NCBI RefSeq assembly: GCF_004138335.1
Contig: NZ_RYFW01000001.1
Coordinates: 1,860,001 to 1,924,000, forward strand
Length of the DNA stretch: 64,000 nt
Source of the DNA: Peristeroidobacter agariperforans
Lineage (GTDB): Bacteria; Pseudomonadota; Gammaproteobacteria; Steroidobacterales; Steroidobacteraceae
Direction of reading: 5' to 3'
The notes below the pieces were generated by a model. The model had not been told where the DNA came from and ran no database searches. It worked only from the letters and a program-made list of their open reading frames with translations. This document shows positions 37,453 to 46,534 of the stretch, piece after piece (within the stretch, counting starts at the first letter, position 1; each line of letters opens with the position of its first letter). A program made the position numbers and the translations under genes.

Positions 37453-38010
37453 ATGCCATTCAAAGTCAGCTTCAATCTCGGCGACGCCGATCTGCAGCAC
37501 CTCGCGGAAGTCGCGCAGGTGCGGCAGTCGGCGGCGCGCGCGCAACCCATCGAGCGCATCGTTGCTTCGGCACGCGAGGTTTATTTGAAAGGCGCGCAAG
37601 CGCATCTCGCCGACTTCGTTAAGGAACGTTACTCGCGCCTCGGCACCATGCTCGACATGGTCGACGACGCGGAGTGGCGGCTGAGTGAGGAAGACTCGCA
37701 GCGCCTGCTGAACGCGCTGGCGTGTTTCGGCGAGCCGGCGCCGGGCGCCTCTTCGGCGCTGCTCGACCAAGCCATCATGATCGAGCTGGTCAGTCGCGAT
37801 CTGCACCACGACCTGGAGGCGTACCGCGACTTCTGCAAATTCCGCGCGGCGCAGCTCGCCAAGCGTCACTCGCCGCCCGGCGCGGACCGCGAGCAATGGT
37901 TGAGTCAACGCCGGGAAACATTGCTGAAGCGCATGCACACCCGGCGTAAACGCGATCTGGATGCGGCTGCGGGGCCGGTGCGCCGCCTCTTCTCCCTATT
38001 CGGGCTATAG
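37453..38010 (+). CDS. Helical protein of unknown function
   Basis: I do not recognise this 185-residue protein. It begins MPFKVSFNLGDADLQHLAEV and is amphipathic-helical (KERYSRLGTMLDMVDDAEWRLS, QRLLNALACFG), with a strongly basic C-terminus (MHTRRKRDLD, PVRRLFSLFGL). There is no signal peptide. It follows the triple hairpin by 35 bases and is convergent with greB. Confidence 0.65.
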   Translation: MPFKVSFNLGDADLQHLAEVAQVRQSAARAQPIERIVASAREVYLKGAQAHLADFVKERYSRLGTMLDMVDDAEWRLSEEDSQRLLNALACFGEPAPGASSALLDQAIMIELVSRDLHHDLEAYRDFCKFRAAQLAKRHSPPGADREQWLSQRRETLLKRMHTRRKRDLDAAAGPVRRLFSLFGL

Positions 38011-38039
38011 CCGTCATCGTCGAGTTAACGGGCGTTTAA

Positions 38040-38552
38040 TCATCCGCCTGATGGCGTCTCGTAGCGCACGGCGGTTATTACATAAGTCTTGAGACCGCCC
38101 GGAACTTCGACGCGGACTTCATCATCCAAACCTTTGCGCAACAACGCGCGGCCCAATGGCGAGTCCATGCTGATGTACCCCCGGGATGCATCGAACTCGT
38201 CGGGGCCCACGATGCGGTATTCGCTCTCGGCGCCATTGTCGTCTTCGAGCGTCACCCAGGCGCCAAAGAACACACGGGATGAATCCGACGGGGGCTGGCT
38301 GACGATCACCATGCCGTCGAGTCGTTGCCGCAGAAAACGTACACGGCGATCGATCTCGCGCAGCTGGCGTTTGCCATAGATGTATTCGGCATTTTCCGAG
38401 CGGTCGCCCTGGGCCGCGGCCTCTTGCACGGCCTGCGTGACTTGCGGGCGCAAGACGCGCCACAGGTGGTCCAATTCGTCCTTGAGTCGTTGTGCACCGA
38501 CAGGAGTAATGAACTTTGAACCCTTTGGTTGAGGCGGTCGGTAACGGGACAT
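38040..38552 (-). CDS. greB: Transcript cleavage factor GreB
   Basis: GreB binds stalled RNA polymerase and stimulates cleavage of backtracked RNA. The N-terminal coiled coil carries the acidic tip (GDRSENAEYIYGKRQLREID) and the C-terminal FKBP-like domain carries DASRGYISMDSPLGRALLRKGLDDEV. YIYGKR is the form usual for GreB rather than GreA. The 170-residue form from 38552 is preferred; the open frame continues for 16 codons upstream. Confidence 0.93.
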   Translation of the reverse strand: MSRYRPPQPKGSKFITPVGAQRLKDELDHLWRVLRPQVTQAVQEAAAQGDRSENAEYIYGKRQLREIDRRVRFLRQRLDGMVIVSQPPSDSSRVFFGAWVTLEDDNGAESEYRIVGPDEFDASRGYISMDSPLGRALLRKGLDDEVRVEVPGGLKTYVITAVRYETPSGG

Positions 38553-38664
38553 GTGATCCGATTTGCCAAGCTTTCGTAAGGCCGTCGCTGATAACGTCAA
38601 ATGGCCGAAATTCTGTGGAATCCTTCACGGTCGCCGGCCCTCGCGCTCTTTACTCTGCCGTCCC

Positions 38665-38859
38665 ATGAGCATCAAGTACTACACGCACTTTCTGCTGCAA
38701 GAACGGGCCCCCAAGGGCATGAGCGAGTTCCGCGGCGTGGTCGAAGTGAACCGCACCTTGCTGCGCGGCGACCTCAAGGAAGCCGCCTCGGTGCTGGCCA
38801 AGAACTTCGAATGCGACACCAAGGATATCAAGGTTCTGCAGTGGAGCCGGTTGCACTAA
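38665..38859 (+). CDS. Small protein of unknown function (64 aa)
   Basis: It begins MSIKYYTHFLLQERAPKG and reads as a compact alpha/beta sequence (FRGVVEVNRTLLRGDLKEAASVLAKNFECDTKDIKVLQWSRLH in parts). No family is recognised, but composition and codon use look coding, and a strong terminator follows. The ATG at 38665 is the first after the gap from greB. Confidence 0.6.
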   Translation: MSIKYYTHFLLQERAPKGMSEFRGVVEVNRTLLRGDLKEAASVLAKNFECDTKDIKVLQWSRLH

Positions 38860-38944
38860 AGCGGGTGCCCCCAAACTTCATCGAATAGATCAGTCTCGAA
38901 TCCCCTAGCGGGCTTTACTTCCCTTCAGAAAGTCCGCTTCTCTG

Positions 38945-38973
38945 CCCCGAGCCCAAAGCTCGGGGTTTTTTTT
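38945..38973 (+). terminator. Strong intrinsic terminator
   Basis: An 8-base stem (CCCCGAGC with GCTCGGGG, loop CCAAA) and eight Ts. It ends the 38665 transcript ahead of the hydrolase gene. Confidence 0.93.
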
Positions 38974-39005
38974 GCCTCGATTTCGCCGCGGGTTATCCTG
39001 GCGGG

Positions 39006-39869
39006 ATGCCGATATATTCCGAGCAGACCTATCGCTCGCGCGACGGGCTGAAGCTTTACTACCGCGACTATCCGGGCGACATGAAAAAAGTGCCCGTGCT
39101 TTGCCTGCACGGGCTGACGCGCAACTGTCGTGATTTCGAGGCTCTGGCGCTCAAGATCACCCCCGGACGAAGAGTCATCACGCCGGACTTCCGCGGGCGC
39201 GGGCAGTCGCAGTACGACTCGATGTGGATGAACTATCACCCGATGACTTACGTCGACGACATGTGGTCGTTGCTGCGGGAGTTGGGCATCGATCGCGTCA
39301 TCGCGATTGGCACTTCGCTCGGCGGCCTGGTTGCGATGCTCATGGGCGCAGTTCGTGCGCAGACTTTCGCGGGCGTCGTGCTCAACGACATCGGGCCGGA
39401 AGTCGATCCGGTCGGCGCTGCGCGTATCCGAAGTTACGCGGGGCGCTTTCCGCCGCCGCGAAGTTGGGATGAAGCCGTGGAGCAAATGAAATATGTTTTC
39501 GACGTAGCGCTGCCCGATTTCACCGAGCAACAGTGGCGCGATTTCGTGCGACTTTCCTACAGCGAAGACGAAACAGGTTCGCCGCGGCTGGAAGCCGATC
39601 CACGCATCGGCGACGCGATTCGAGCGGTCGTGCCGCCGCCGGGCGCGGCGCAAGGCATGTGGCTCGCCTTCAACGCGTTGCGCGATACGCCGACGCTGGC
39701 GATTCGCGGCGCGCTGTCCGATTTGTTGTCTGTGGATGTGTTCGACCGTATGCAACGCGAGCATCCGCGCCTGCAGCGAGTGACCGTCGAGAACAGAGGG
39801 CACGTGCCGCAGCTCGACGAGCCGCAGTGTCGCGCGGCGCTCGATCGTTTCCTGGCGGAGCTGCCGTGA
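39006..39869 (+). CDS. Alpha/beta-hydrolase
   Basis: A 287-residue alpha/beta-hydrolase with the oxyanion motif LCLHGLTRN, the nucleophile elbow GTSLGGL (Ser) and catalytic His in ENRGHVPQL; the acid is probably Asp in RGALSDLLS. The best resemblance is to C-C or ester hydrolases of the MhpC type, but the substrate cannot be read. It ends by overlapping the next gene (GTGA), so it is co-translated with a methyltransferase. There is no signal peptide. Confidence 0.88.
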   Translation: MPIYSEQTYRSRDGLKLYYRDYPGDMKKVPVLCLHGLTRNCRDFEALALKITPGRRVITPDFRGRGQSQYDSMWMNYHPMTYVDDMWSLLRELGIDRVIAIGTSLGGLVAMLMGAVRAQTFAGVVLNDIGPEVDPVGAARIRSYAGRFPPPRSWDEAVEQMKYVFDVALPDFTEQQWRDFVRLSYSEDETGSPRLEADPRIGDAIRAVVPPPGAAQGMWLAFNALRDTPTLAIRGALSDLLSVDVFDRMQREHPRLQRVTVENRGHVPQLDEPQCRAALDRFLAELP

Positions 39870-40612
39870 GTTTCAAAGATCATTTTTCCGGCCACGCGAA
39901 TGCGTACGCGAAATATCGCCCCGACTATCCGGCCGAGCTGTTCCACTATCTCGCCTCTCTGACGCCACATCGGAAGGTCGCGCTCGACTGCGCCACGGGC
40001 AGCGGACAGGCGGCAGTCGGGCTGGCCGAACATTTCGAGCTGGTGGTTGCGAGCGATGGCAGCGTGTCTCAACTGCAGAACGCCGAACAGCATCCGCACG
40101 TCGCATACATCGGCAATCTCGCCGAGCAACCGGCGCTGCGCGCCCACACGGTCGATCTCGTCGTCGCCGCGCAAGCCGCGCATTGGTTCGATCACGATCG
40201 CTTCTATCCCGAAGTGAAGCGCGTACTGAAGAGCGACGGCGCGCTGGCCTTGTGGACTTACGGGCTCGCTTACGTCGAGCCGCAGATCGACGCCATCGTC
40301 AGGCACTTCTATAGCGATGTCGTCGGCAGTTATTGGCCGCCCGAGCGGCGCTGGGTGGAGAGCGCGTATCGCGATCTGCCGTTCCCGTTCCAGGAGATCG
40401 GCACGCCGCAATTCCAGCTGCAGCTGCAATGGGACCTGGACAGCTTGATCGGCTATCTCGGCACCTGGTCGGCCGTGCAGAGATACAAGCGCACGACCGG
40501 CCAGGATCCCTTGCCCGCTCTGCGGGCGGAGATAGCGCCGGGCTGGGGCTCGCCGGTCGAGACCAGGACGGTGACCTGGCCCTTGCATCTGAAGGTCGGC
40601 CGACCCCACTGA
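39866..40612 (+). CDS. Class I SAM-dependent methyltransferase
   Basis: SAM motif I reads VALDCATGSGQAAVGLAEHF; VVASDGSVSQL is post-I, VDLVVAAQAAHWFDHDRFY is the motif of the Tam/UbiE-like small-molecule methyltransferases, and RVLKSDGALALWTYG is motif III-like. The GTG start at 39866 overlaps the hydrolase stop by 4 bases, giving 248 residues. A trans-aconitate methyltransferase-like activity is a possibility. The 50-base gap after it leads to the M13 peptidase. Confidence 0.87.
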   Translation: MSFKDHFSGHANAYAKYRPDYPAELFHYLASLTPHRKVALDCATGSGQAAVGLAEHFELVVASDGSVSQLQNAEQHPHVAYIGNLAEQPALRAHTVDLVVAAQAAHWFDHDRFYPEVKRVLKSDGALALWTYGLAYVEPQIDAIVRHFYSDVVGSYWPPERRWVESAYRDLPFPFQEIGTPQFQLQLQWDLDSLIGYLGTWSAVQRYKRTTGQDPLPALRAEIAPGWGSPVETRTVTWPLHLKVGRPH

Positions 40613-40662
40613 CTGTTCAATGGCCTCTCCGCAGTACAGCGGCGCCCGCTATGATCGCGGGC

Positions 40663-42723
40663 ATGAACGCCAAACCTTTGCTCGCTGCGTTGAGTTGCGC
40701 CGTCGTTCTTGCCGCTTGTTCGAGCCCGCCGACCGGCGCGCCGCCGGCAGCTTCATCGACATCGACCCTGCGCTCCGGCGTTTACGGCTCGAACCTGGAT
40801 AAGAGTGTCCGGCCGCAGGATGATTTCTATCGATTCGTGAACGGCCACTGGCTCGCCAACACCACCATCCCGGCCGACCGTTCCAACTACGGCACGTTCT
40901 CGCTGCTCGAAGACGGCGCCGAGGAAGATCTCAAGACCATCCTGGAAGAAGCCGCCGCGGCCAATGCGCCGATGGGCTCGGACGCACAGAAGGTCGGCGA
41001 CCTGTATGCGAGCTACCTCGATGAGACAACCATCGAAGCGCGCGGACTGACGCCGCTAGCGGCCGAGCTCAAGCGCATCGATGAGTTGAAGACCAAGCAA
41101 GACGTTGCGCGCCACATCGGTTACAGCCAGCGCATCTCGGTGATGCACCCGTTCGCGTACTACGTTTCGGTCGATCGGAAGAACTCCAGCCAGTACACAG
41201 GCATCCTTGCGCAGAGCGGTCTGGGCATGCCGGATCGTGACTATTACTTGTCCGGCGACGAGCGCCTGAAGGGCATTCGTGAGAAGTATCAGGTCTACGT
41301 GAATGATCTGCTCGCCGCCGCGGACACGCCGAAAGCCGAGAGCGTCGCGGAGAAAATCGTCGCGATGGAGACGCAGCTCGCGAAGTCGCACTGGACGCGC
41401 GTGCAGAATCGCGACGCGCAGAAAACATACAATCGCTATGAAGTCGCGGCCTTGCCGAAGCTCATGCCGGGCTTCGACTGGAATTCATTCTTCGCCGGCG
41501 CGCAGATTCCCATGGACAAGACGCAGGCGCTGGTCGTCGCGCAGCCGAGCTATTTCGAAGCGCTCGGCAAGCTGATTGCGACGACGCCGGTGGCCGACTG
41601 GCGCGGCTATTTCCGTTACAAGCTGCTCAGCACTTATGCGCCCGATCTGCCGGGCAAGTTCGCGCACCTGCATTTCGACTTCACTCAGCGGACGGTGTCT
41701 GGCATCGAAGAGCTGAAGCCGCGCTGGAAGCGCGCGGTGGATACGGTCGACGGCGCGATGGGCGATCTGGTCGGCAAGATGTATGTGGAACGTCACTTCA
41801 GCCCGGACGCGAAGCGCCGCATGGATGAGCTGGTGGGCAACCTGCTGACGGCTTATCGACAAGGCATCGATTCGCTGGAGTGGATGTCGCCGGCCACCAA
41901 ACAAAAAGCGCACGCGAAGCTGGAGCGACTGACCACGAAGATCGGTTACCCCTCCAGGTGGCGCGACTGGTCGAAGCTCGAGATTCGTCGCGACGATCTG
42001 ATCGGCAACGAGATGCGCGCCTCGACCGTGGTGTTCGAACGCAATCTCGCCAAACTGGGCGGACCGATCGATCGCACCGAATGGTTCATGACGCCGCAGA
42101 CCGTCAACGCTTATTACAACCCGCCGACCAACGAGATCGTGTTTCCGGCAGCCATCCTGCAGCCGCCGTTCTTCAACGTCGCCGCGGACGACGCCATCAA
42201 TTTCGGCGCCATCGGCGCGGTCATCGGACACGAGATCAGTCACGGCTTCGACGATCAGGGCCGTCGCTACGATGGCGCCGGCAACCTGAACGATTGGTGG
42301 GCGCCGGAGGACAATGCTGAGTTCACCGCTCGCGCCAAGCAGCTGGGCGCGCAGTACAACGCACTGAGCCCGTTGCCCGGCCTGTTTGTGAACGGCGACC
42401 TCACCATGGGCGAGAACATCGCGGATGTCGCCGGCCTCGCCATGGCATATCGCGCCTGGCAACTATCCTTGCGTGGCAAGTCCGCGCCGGTGATCGACGG
42501 GTACACCGGCGAGCAGCGCTTCTTCATCGGCTGGGCCCAGGGCTGGGCACGCAAGTACCGCGATGACGAGTTGCGCCGCCGCCTGCTGACCGATCCGCAC
42601 AGTCCGAGCGAGTACCGGACCAATAACGTCGTCGCGAATCTGCCGGAGTTTCATGCGGCTTTCGACGTGAAGCCGGGCGACAAGATGTACAAAGCGCCCG
42701 CCGAGCGGGTCCGGATTTGGTGA
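40663..42723 (+). CDS. M13-family metallopeptidase, lipoprotein (PepO-like)
   Basis: A lipoprotein signal (MNAKPLLAALSCAVVLAAC, Cys19) is followed by the M13 N-terminal domain (SVRPQDDFYRFVNGHWLAN). The catalytic domain has HEISHGFDDQGRRYDG (zinc His x2) and GENIADVAGLA (zinc Glu, family ENxAD). The last residues, RVRIW, match the conserved C-terminus. The protein is 686 residues, the family norm. Homologues are neprilysin-like oligopeptidases. ATG 40651 is an alternative start. No neighbour indicates the substrate. Confidence 0.93.
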   Translation: MNAKPLLAALSCAVVLAACSSPPTGAPPAASSTSTLRSGVYGSNLDKSVRPQDDFYRFVNGHWLANTTIPADRSNYGTFSLLEDGAEEDLKTILEEAAAANAPMGSDAQKVGDLYASYLDETTIEARGLTPLAAELKRIDELKTKQDVARHIGYSQRISVMHPFAYYVSVDRKNSSQYTGILAQSGLGMPDRDYYLSGDERLKGIREKYQVYVNDLLAAADTPKAESVAEKIVAMETQLAKSHWTRVQNRDAQKTYNRYEVAALPKLMPGFDWNSFFAGAQIPMDKTQALVVAQPSYFEALGKLIATTPVADWRGYFRYKLLSTYAPDLPGKFAHLHFDFTQRTVSGIEELKPRWKRAVDTVDGAMGDLVGKMYVERHFSPDAKRRMDELVGNLLTAYRQGIDSLEWMSPATKQKAHAKLERLTTKIGYPSRWRDWSKLEIRRDDLIGNEMRASTVVFERNLAKLGGPIDRTEWFMTPQTVNAYYNPPTNEIVFPAAILQPPFFNVAADDAINFGAIGAVIGHEISHGFDDQGRRYDGAGNLNDWWAPEDNAEFTARAKQLGAQYNALSPLPGLFVNGDLTMGENIADVAGLAMAYRAWQLSLRGKSAPVIDGYTGEQRFFIGWAQGWARKYRDDELRRRLLTDPHSPSEYRTNNVVANLPEFHAAFDVKPGDKMYKAPAERVRIW

Positions 42724-42965
42724 AGCCGCCGGCGACTTTGCTGCACTCGCCGGCGCGCGCTTGAAACTTCGAGCGAATTTCCCCAATTTAACAGCTGCTG
42801 TCGGCGGAACTCTGACCGATCCAGGACGGTTTCGCTGACGGGTCCGGCGGTGCGCGGCTGACGTGTGCTGCCGGCGACGCTGGGCAAGATGCCCGAAGTG
42901 CCGGGAGCGCAGGGATGCGCAGAACCTGGCCCGGCGAAACGACGATTACTATGAAGGGCTCCGTC
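42724..42965. other. 242-base gap before lemA
   Basis: No ORF is credible. A perfect 8-base inverted repeat (GCCGGCGA at 42728, TCGCCGGC at 42747) follows the peptidase stop and may be a weak terminator. No clear promoter is seen. Confidence 0.4.
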
Positions 42966-43628
42966 ATGCATGTTCTGCGCGTAGGTTTGCTGGTACTGCT
43001 CGGCGCGCTGTTGACCGGGTGCGGTTACAACCGGTTGCAACAGCAGGATGAGCAGGTGACTGCGGCTTGGTCGGAAGTGCTGAACCAATATCAGCGCCGC
43101 GCCGATCTGGTGCCCAATCTGGTGAACACAGTGAAGGGCGCGGTGCAGGCCGAGAAGGACATTCTCGATAGCGTCGTGGAAGCGCGTGCCCGCGCCACAT
43201 CGATCCAGGCGACGCCGGAGCTGATCAACAATCCACAGGCGTTCCAGCAGTGGCAGGCCGCGCAAGGCGAGTTGAGCCAGGCGTTATCGCGACTGATGGT
43301 GGTCGTGGAGCGTTATCCGGAGCTGAAATCCATCTCCGGCTTCGAGGATCTGCGCGCGCAGCTGGAGGGCACCGAGAACCGGATTGCGGTCGCGCGCAAA
43401 CGTTACATAGACGCGGTGCAGACTTATAACGTCACCGTACGCTCCTTCCCGACCAACCTCACCGCGAAGGTGTTCGGGCACGAATCGAAACAGAACTTCT
43501 CGGTGGAGAACGAGCGCGAGATCGCGCGTCCGCCGGCGGTGGACTTCGGTCGCACCGAGTCTGGGCCGCAGCAGCAGACTCCGCCGGCGCAGCCGGCGCC
43601 GCAGCCCCAGGTTGAGAAGCCCGGCTGA
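42966..43628 (+). CDS. lemA: LemA-family lipoprotein
   Basis: ATG 42966, with GAAGGG 7 bases upstream, gives a lipoprotein signal (MHVLRVGLLVLLGALLTGC). LemA motifs follow: NRLQQQDEQVTAAWSEVLNQYQRRADLVPNLV, the NTVKGAVQ segment and LTAKVFGH near the C-terminus. The C-terminus has a Gln/Pro-rich tail. The family role is poorly known and is linked to membrane quality control. It leads a LemA-TPM-TPM block, a common gene order. Confidence 0.9.
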   Translation: MHVLRVGLLVLLGALLTGCGYNRLQQQDEQVTAAWSEVLNQYQRRADLVPNLVNTVKGAVQAEKDILDSVVEARARATSIQATPELINNPQAFQQWQAAQGELSQALSRLMVVVERYPELKSISGFEDLRAQLEGTENRIAVARKRYIDAVQTYNVTVRSFPTNLTAKVFGHESKQNFSVENEREIARPPAVDFGRTESGPQQQTPPAQPAPQPQVEKPG

Positions 43629-43657
43629 ACCGGCTCGAGAACGGCGCGAATACCCTG

Positions 43658-44590
43658 ATGACCGCCTTCGCCAACTCCCGCGGACGCTTGCCAGCGCCGC
43701 GGGCTGCGATTCCCTGGCTGCTATTGCTGACGTTGCTGTTGGCGTTCGCTGCGTTTGCGCAAGAAACGCCCGTTCCAGCGCCGCCTCGGGACGCGCCGGT
43801 GCTGGATCTCACGGGCACGCTGCGGCCCGAAGAAACCGCTGCACTGAAGAGCAGGCTGCTCGCATTCGAGCAGGAGAAGGGCAGTCAGATCGCGGTGCTC
43901 ATCGTGCCGACGACGCAGCCCGAATCGATCGAGCAATATTCCATTCGCGTCGCCGATGCATGGAAGGTCGGCCGGGCCGAGCCGGATGACGGCGTCATTC
44001 TGCTGGTCGCGAAGAACGACCGCGCGGTGCGCATCGAAGTCGGCACTGGTCTGGAAGGCGCGCTGCCGGACGTCATCGCCAGTCGCATCATCTCGCAGGT
44101 CATCGTGCCGCACTTCCGCGAAGGCGATTTCTCGGGCGGCATCAATGCAGCAATTACTCGAATCATCGCGGTGATCGAAGGCGAGCCGCTGCCCGAACCT
44201 GAGCGTCGCTCCGGGGGCGGTGAGGCGCGGGGCATCGGTAATGCGCTGCCAATCCTGCTGATGTTTGTTTTCGTCGGCAGCGGAATCTTGCGAAGCATGC
44301 TCGGCCGTGTCGGCGGGGCGGGTGCGACGGCGGGTATCGCCGGTCTGTTGATGTGGATTTTGACCAGCGTCATGGCGATCTCCTTTGTCGCCGCCGTCGT
44401 CGCCTTCCTGTTCGCACTCTTCAGCGGCGGTGGCGGCGGAGGTGGCCGCGGCTGGAGCAATCGTCGCGGCGGTTGGGGCGGTGGCGGCTGGGGCGGCGGC
44501 TTCGGCGGTGGAGGCGGCTTTGGCGGAGGCGGCGGTTGGAGCGGCGGCGGTGGCGGCTTCAGCGGCGGCGGTGCTTCGGGACGGTGGTAA
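43658..44590 (+). CDS. TPM-domain membrane protein (YgcG/psb32-like) with Gly-rich tail
   Basis: A signal sequence (AIPWLLLLTLLLAFAAFAQE) precedes a TPM domain (VLDLTGTLRPEETAALKSRL, IAVLIVPTTQPESIEQYS, VADAWKVGRAEPDDGVILLVAKNDRAVRIEVGTGLEG). Two further membrane segments and a long Gly/Ser/Trp-rich tail follow (GGGWGGGFGGGGGFGG). It matches the TPM (YgcG) family often found with LemA. Gly-rich tails occur often in this family and are probably disordered. The role is not defined. Confidence 0.88.
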   Translation: MTAFANSRGRLPAPRAAIPWLLLLTLLLAFAAFAQETPVPAPPRDAPVLDLTGTLRPEETAALKSRLLAFEQEKGSQIAVLIVPTTQPESIEQYSIRVADAWKVGRAEPDDGVILLVAKNDRAVRIEVGTGLEGALPDVIASRIISQVIVPHFREGDFSGGINAAITRIIAVIEGEPLPEPERRSGGGEARGIGNALPILLMFVFVGSGILRSMLGRVGGAGATAGIAGLLMWILTSVMAISFVAAVVAFLFALFSGGGGGGGRGWSNRRGGWGGGGWGGGFGGGGGFGGGGGWSGGGGGFSGGGASGRW

Positions 44591-44595
44591 GCATC

Positions 44596-45087
44596 ATGAA
44601 TTTCGCCCGACTCGCCCGACACATCTTCATGCCTCGACGCAGCCTGCGGCGCGCCTTCGATGAAACCGCGCTGAACGCGATAGAGAAGGCAATTACCGAC
44701 ACCGAGAAGACCCACGGCGGCGAGGTGCGCATCGCGCTCGAAGCGAGCCTCGATCCGGCCGAGCTGTTCAGCGACATCACGCCGCGCCAGCGCGCGCTGC
44801 AGGCGTTTTCCCACTTGGGCGTGTGGGACACCGAACTCAACAACGGCGTGTTGATCTATGTGCTCTGGGCCGATCGTGATGTCGAGATCGTCGCCGATCG
44901 TGGCTTCAACGGCCGCATCAGCGCCCAAGAGTGGACCGACGTGTGTCATCGCATGGAGCAGCTGTTCAGCCATGGCTCGGCGGCGTCTGCGGTAATTGCT
45001 GGCATTGAGGCGGCAGGCGCGCTGATTTCGCGGCATTTTCCCGCGGCGGATCGCAACGAGTTGCCGGATCGCCCGACACTGCTATGA
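44596..45087 (+). CDS. TPM-domain protein, tail-less paralogue
   Basis: A 163-residue protein with a TPM-type core (FDETALNAIEKAITDTEKTH, EVRIALEASLD, LFSDITPRQRALQAFSHLGVWDTELNNGVLIYVLWADRDVEIVADRGF in parts). It has no signal peptide or Gly tail. The gene begins 5 bases after the preceding TPM gene and completes the LemA-TPM-TPM block. The 45088-45157 gap holds no visible gene. Confidence 0.85.
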   Translation: MNFARLARHIFMPRRSLRRAFDETALNAIEKAITDTEKTHGGEVRIALEASLDPAELFSDITPRQRALQAFSHLGVWDTELNNGVLIYVLWADRDVEIVADRGFNGRISAQEWTDVCHRMEQLFSHGSAASAVIAGIEAAGALISRHFPAADRNELPDRPTLL

Positions 45088-45157
45088 GGGTTGGCGAGTG
45101 GCTCTGCCGGGGTACGGAAATGGAAAAGCGCGGCTCAATCAGGTAATAAGTAGCCCT

Positions 45158-46402
45158 ATGAACCCGTCGATTCGTTCCGGCTTGGGCCGTCTGGTGGTGT
45201 TGGCCGCGGCTCTGGTGGCCGCTGGTTGCCAACTCATCCGTCCGGCTGAACCGCCGCCTCCGCCGCCCCCGCCTGCACCGCCGCCGATCGAAGCACCGAT
45301 CGCGACGCATAAATTCCGCTTCGATCCGGCGCACGACGAAGTCGTCGGCGAGATCCAGATCACTCACGTGCAGGGCGAGGACACGCTCCCCGACATCGCA
45401 CGACGCTTCAATGTCGGCTACGAAGAAATCCTGCGCGCCAATCCGGGCGTCGATCCGTGGCTGCCGGGCGTCGGTCGCGAGATCGTGGTGCCGACTCAGT
45501 TCGTGTTGCCGGACGCGCCGCGTGAAGGCCTCGTTGTAAATCTTGCACAGCTGCGCGTTTATTATTTCCCGAAGCCGCCCAAGCTGAAGAAGGGTGAAGT
45601 CGACGACGGCATGCGCACCGTCATCACGCATCCCATCGGCATCGGCAAGATCGGCTGGCAGACCCCGGAAGGCAGCACCAAGGTCACCAGCAAACAAAAG
45701 AACCCGACCTGGACCCCGCCGCTGTCGGTACGCAAGGAGCACAAGGAAAACGGCGATCCGTTGCCGGCGCGTGTGCCGCCGGGCCCGGACAACCCGCTCG
45801 GCGCTTTCAAAATGACGCTCGGCTGGCCGAGCTATCTGATCCACGGCACGAATAAGCCCTACGGCGTCGGCATGCGCTCGAGCCACGGCTGCATTCGTTT
45901 CTATCCGGAAGACATCGCCGAGCTGTACGACCAGATTCCGGTTGGCACCAAGGTCACCGTCGTCAACCAGCCGTTCGTCTTCGGCTGGCAGAAGGACGCG
46001 ATGTATGTGCAGGTGTTTCCGGTGCTCGAGGATGACGAGCGTGAGCATCCCAAGGGCGCACAGGAATTGCTCACCGCCGGCATCAACGACAAGTTGTCGC
46101 AGAAGCTGCAACAGCACGCTGCGGCCGTCGACATCGAGCTGCTGAATCAAATCATTGCGCAGTCGCGTGGCATCGCCATGCCGATTTCGCGCCAGAACGT
46201 GACGACCGAGGCCTACCTCGCCCGAGCTCGTCGCGTGGAGAACCGGGTGCCGCAGGGCGCCACCTGGAACTACACGGAAGAAGGTCTGTTTCTCGCCGAA
46301 GAATTCGAAGCGGTGCGCGACGGCAAGCCGTTGCCCAAGAAGACGCCGCCGAAAGCCAAAAAGACGGCCGCGAAGCCTGCTGGCGCCGCCAGCGGCTCCT
46401 AA
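45158..46402 (+). CDS. L,D-transpeptidase (YkuD/ErfK family), lipoprotein
   Basis: The N-terminal lipobox is in LVAAGCQLI, followed by a Pro-rich linker (PPPPPPPPAPPP) and a LysM-like peptidoglycan-binding repeat (HVQGEDTLPDIARRFNVGYEEILRANPGVDPWLPG). The YkuD domain has the catalytic SHGCIRF with an upstream HGTN. Such enzymes form 3-3 peptidoglycan crosslinks or anchor Braun lipoprotein. The C-terminal third is a further helical domain rich in Lys/Ala. The protein is 414 residues long and starts at ATG 45158. Confidence 0.92.
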   Translation: MNPSIRSGLGRLVVLAAALVAAGCQLIRPAEPPPPPPPPAPPPIEAPIATHKFRFDPAHDEVVGEIQITHVQGEDTLPDIARRFNVGYEEILRANPGVDPWLPGVGREIVVPTQFVLPDAPREGLVVNLAQLRVYYFPKPPKLKKGEVDDGMRTVITHPIGIGKIGWQTPEGSTKVTSKQKNPTWTPPLSVRKEHKENGDPLPARVPPGPDNPLGAFKMTLGWPSYLIHGTNKPYGVGMRSSHGCIRFYPEDIAELYDQIPVGTKVTVVNQPFVFGWQKDAMYVQVFPVLEDDEREHPKGAQELLTAGINDKLSQKLQQHAAAVDIELLNQIIAQSRGIAMPISRQNVTTEAYLARARRVENRVPQGATWNYTEEGLFLAEEFEAVRDGKPLPKKTPPKAKKTAAKPAGAASGS

Positions 46403-46534
46403 ATCCTCTCGTTTATTGCGACCGGGCGCCCGCTTGAAGCGGTGGGCGTCCGGCCGCATATCGACCGCAGGTTAGCTGCGTTCGATGCTGCCGCGTTTGT
46501 CCCCAGGAATCGATCCATCGGCCTCGAGTCAACC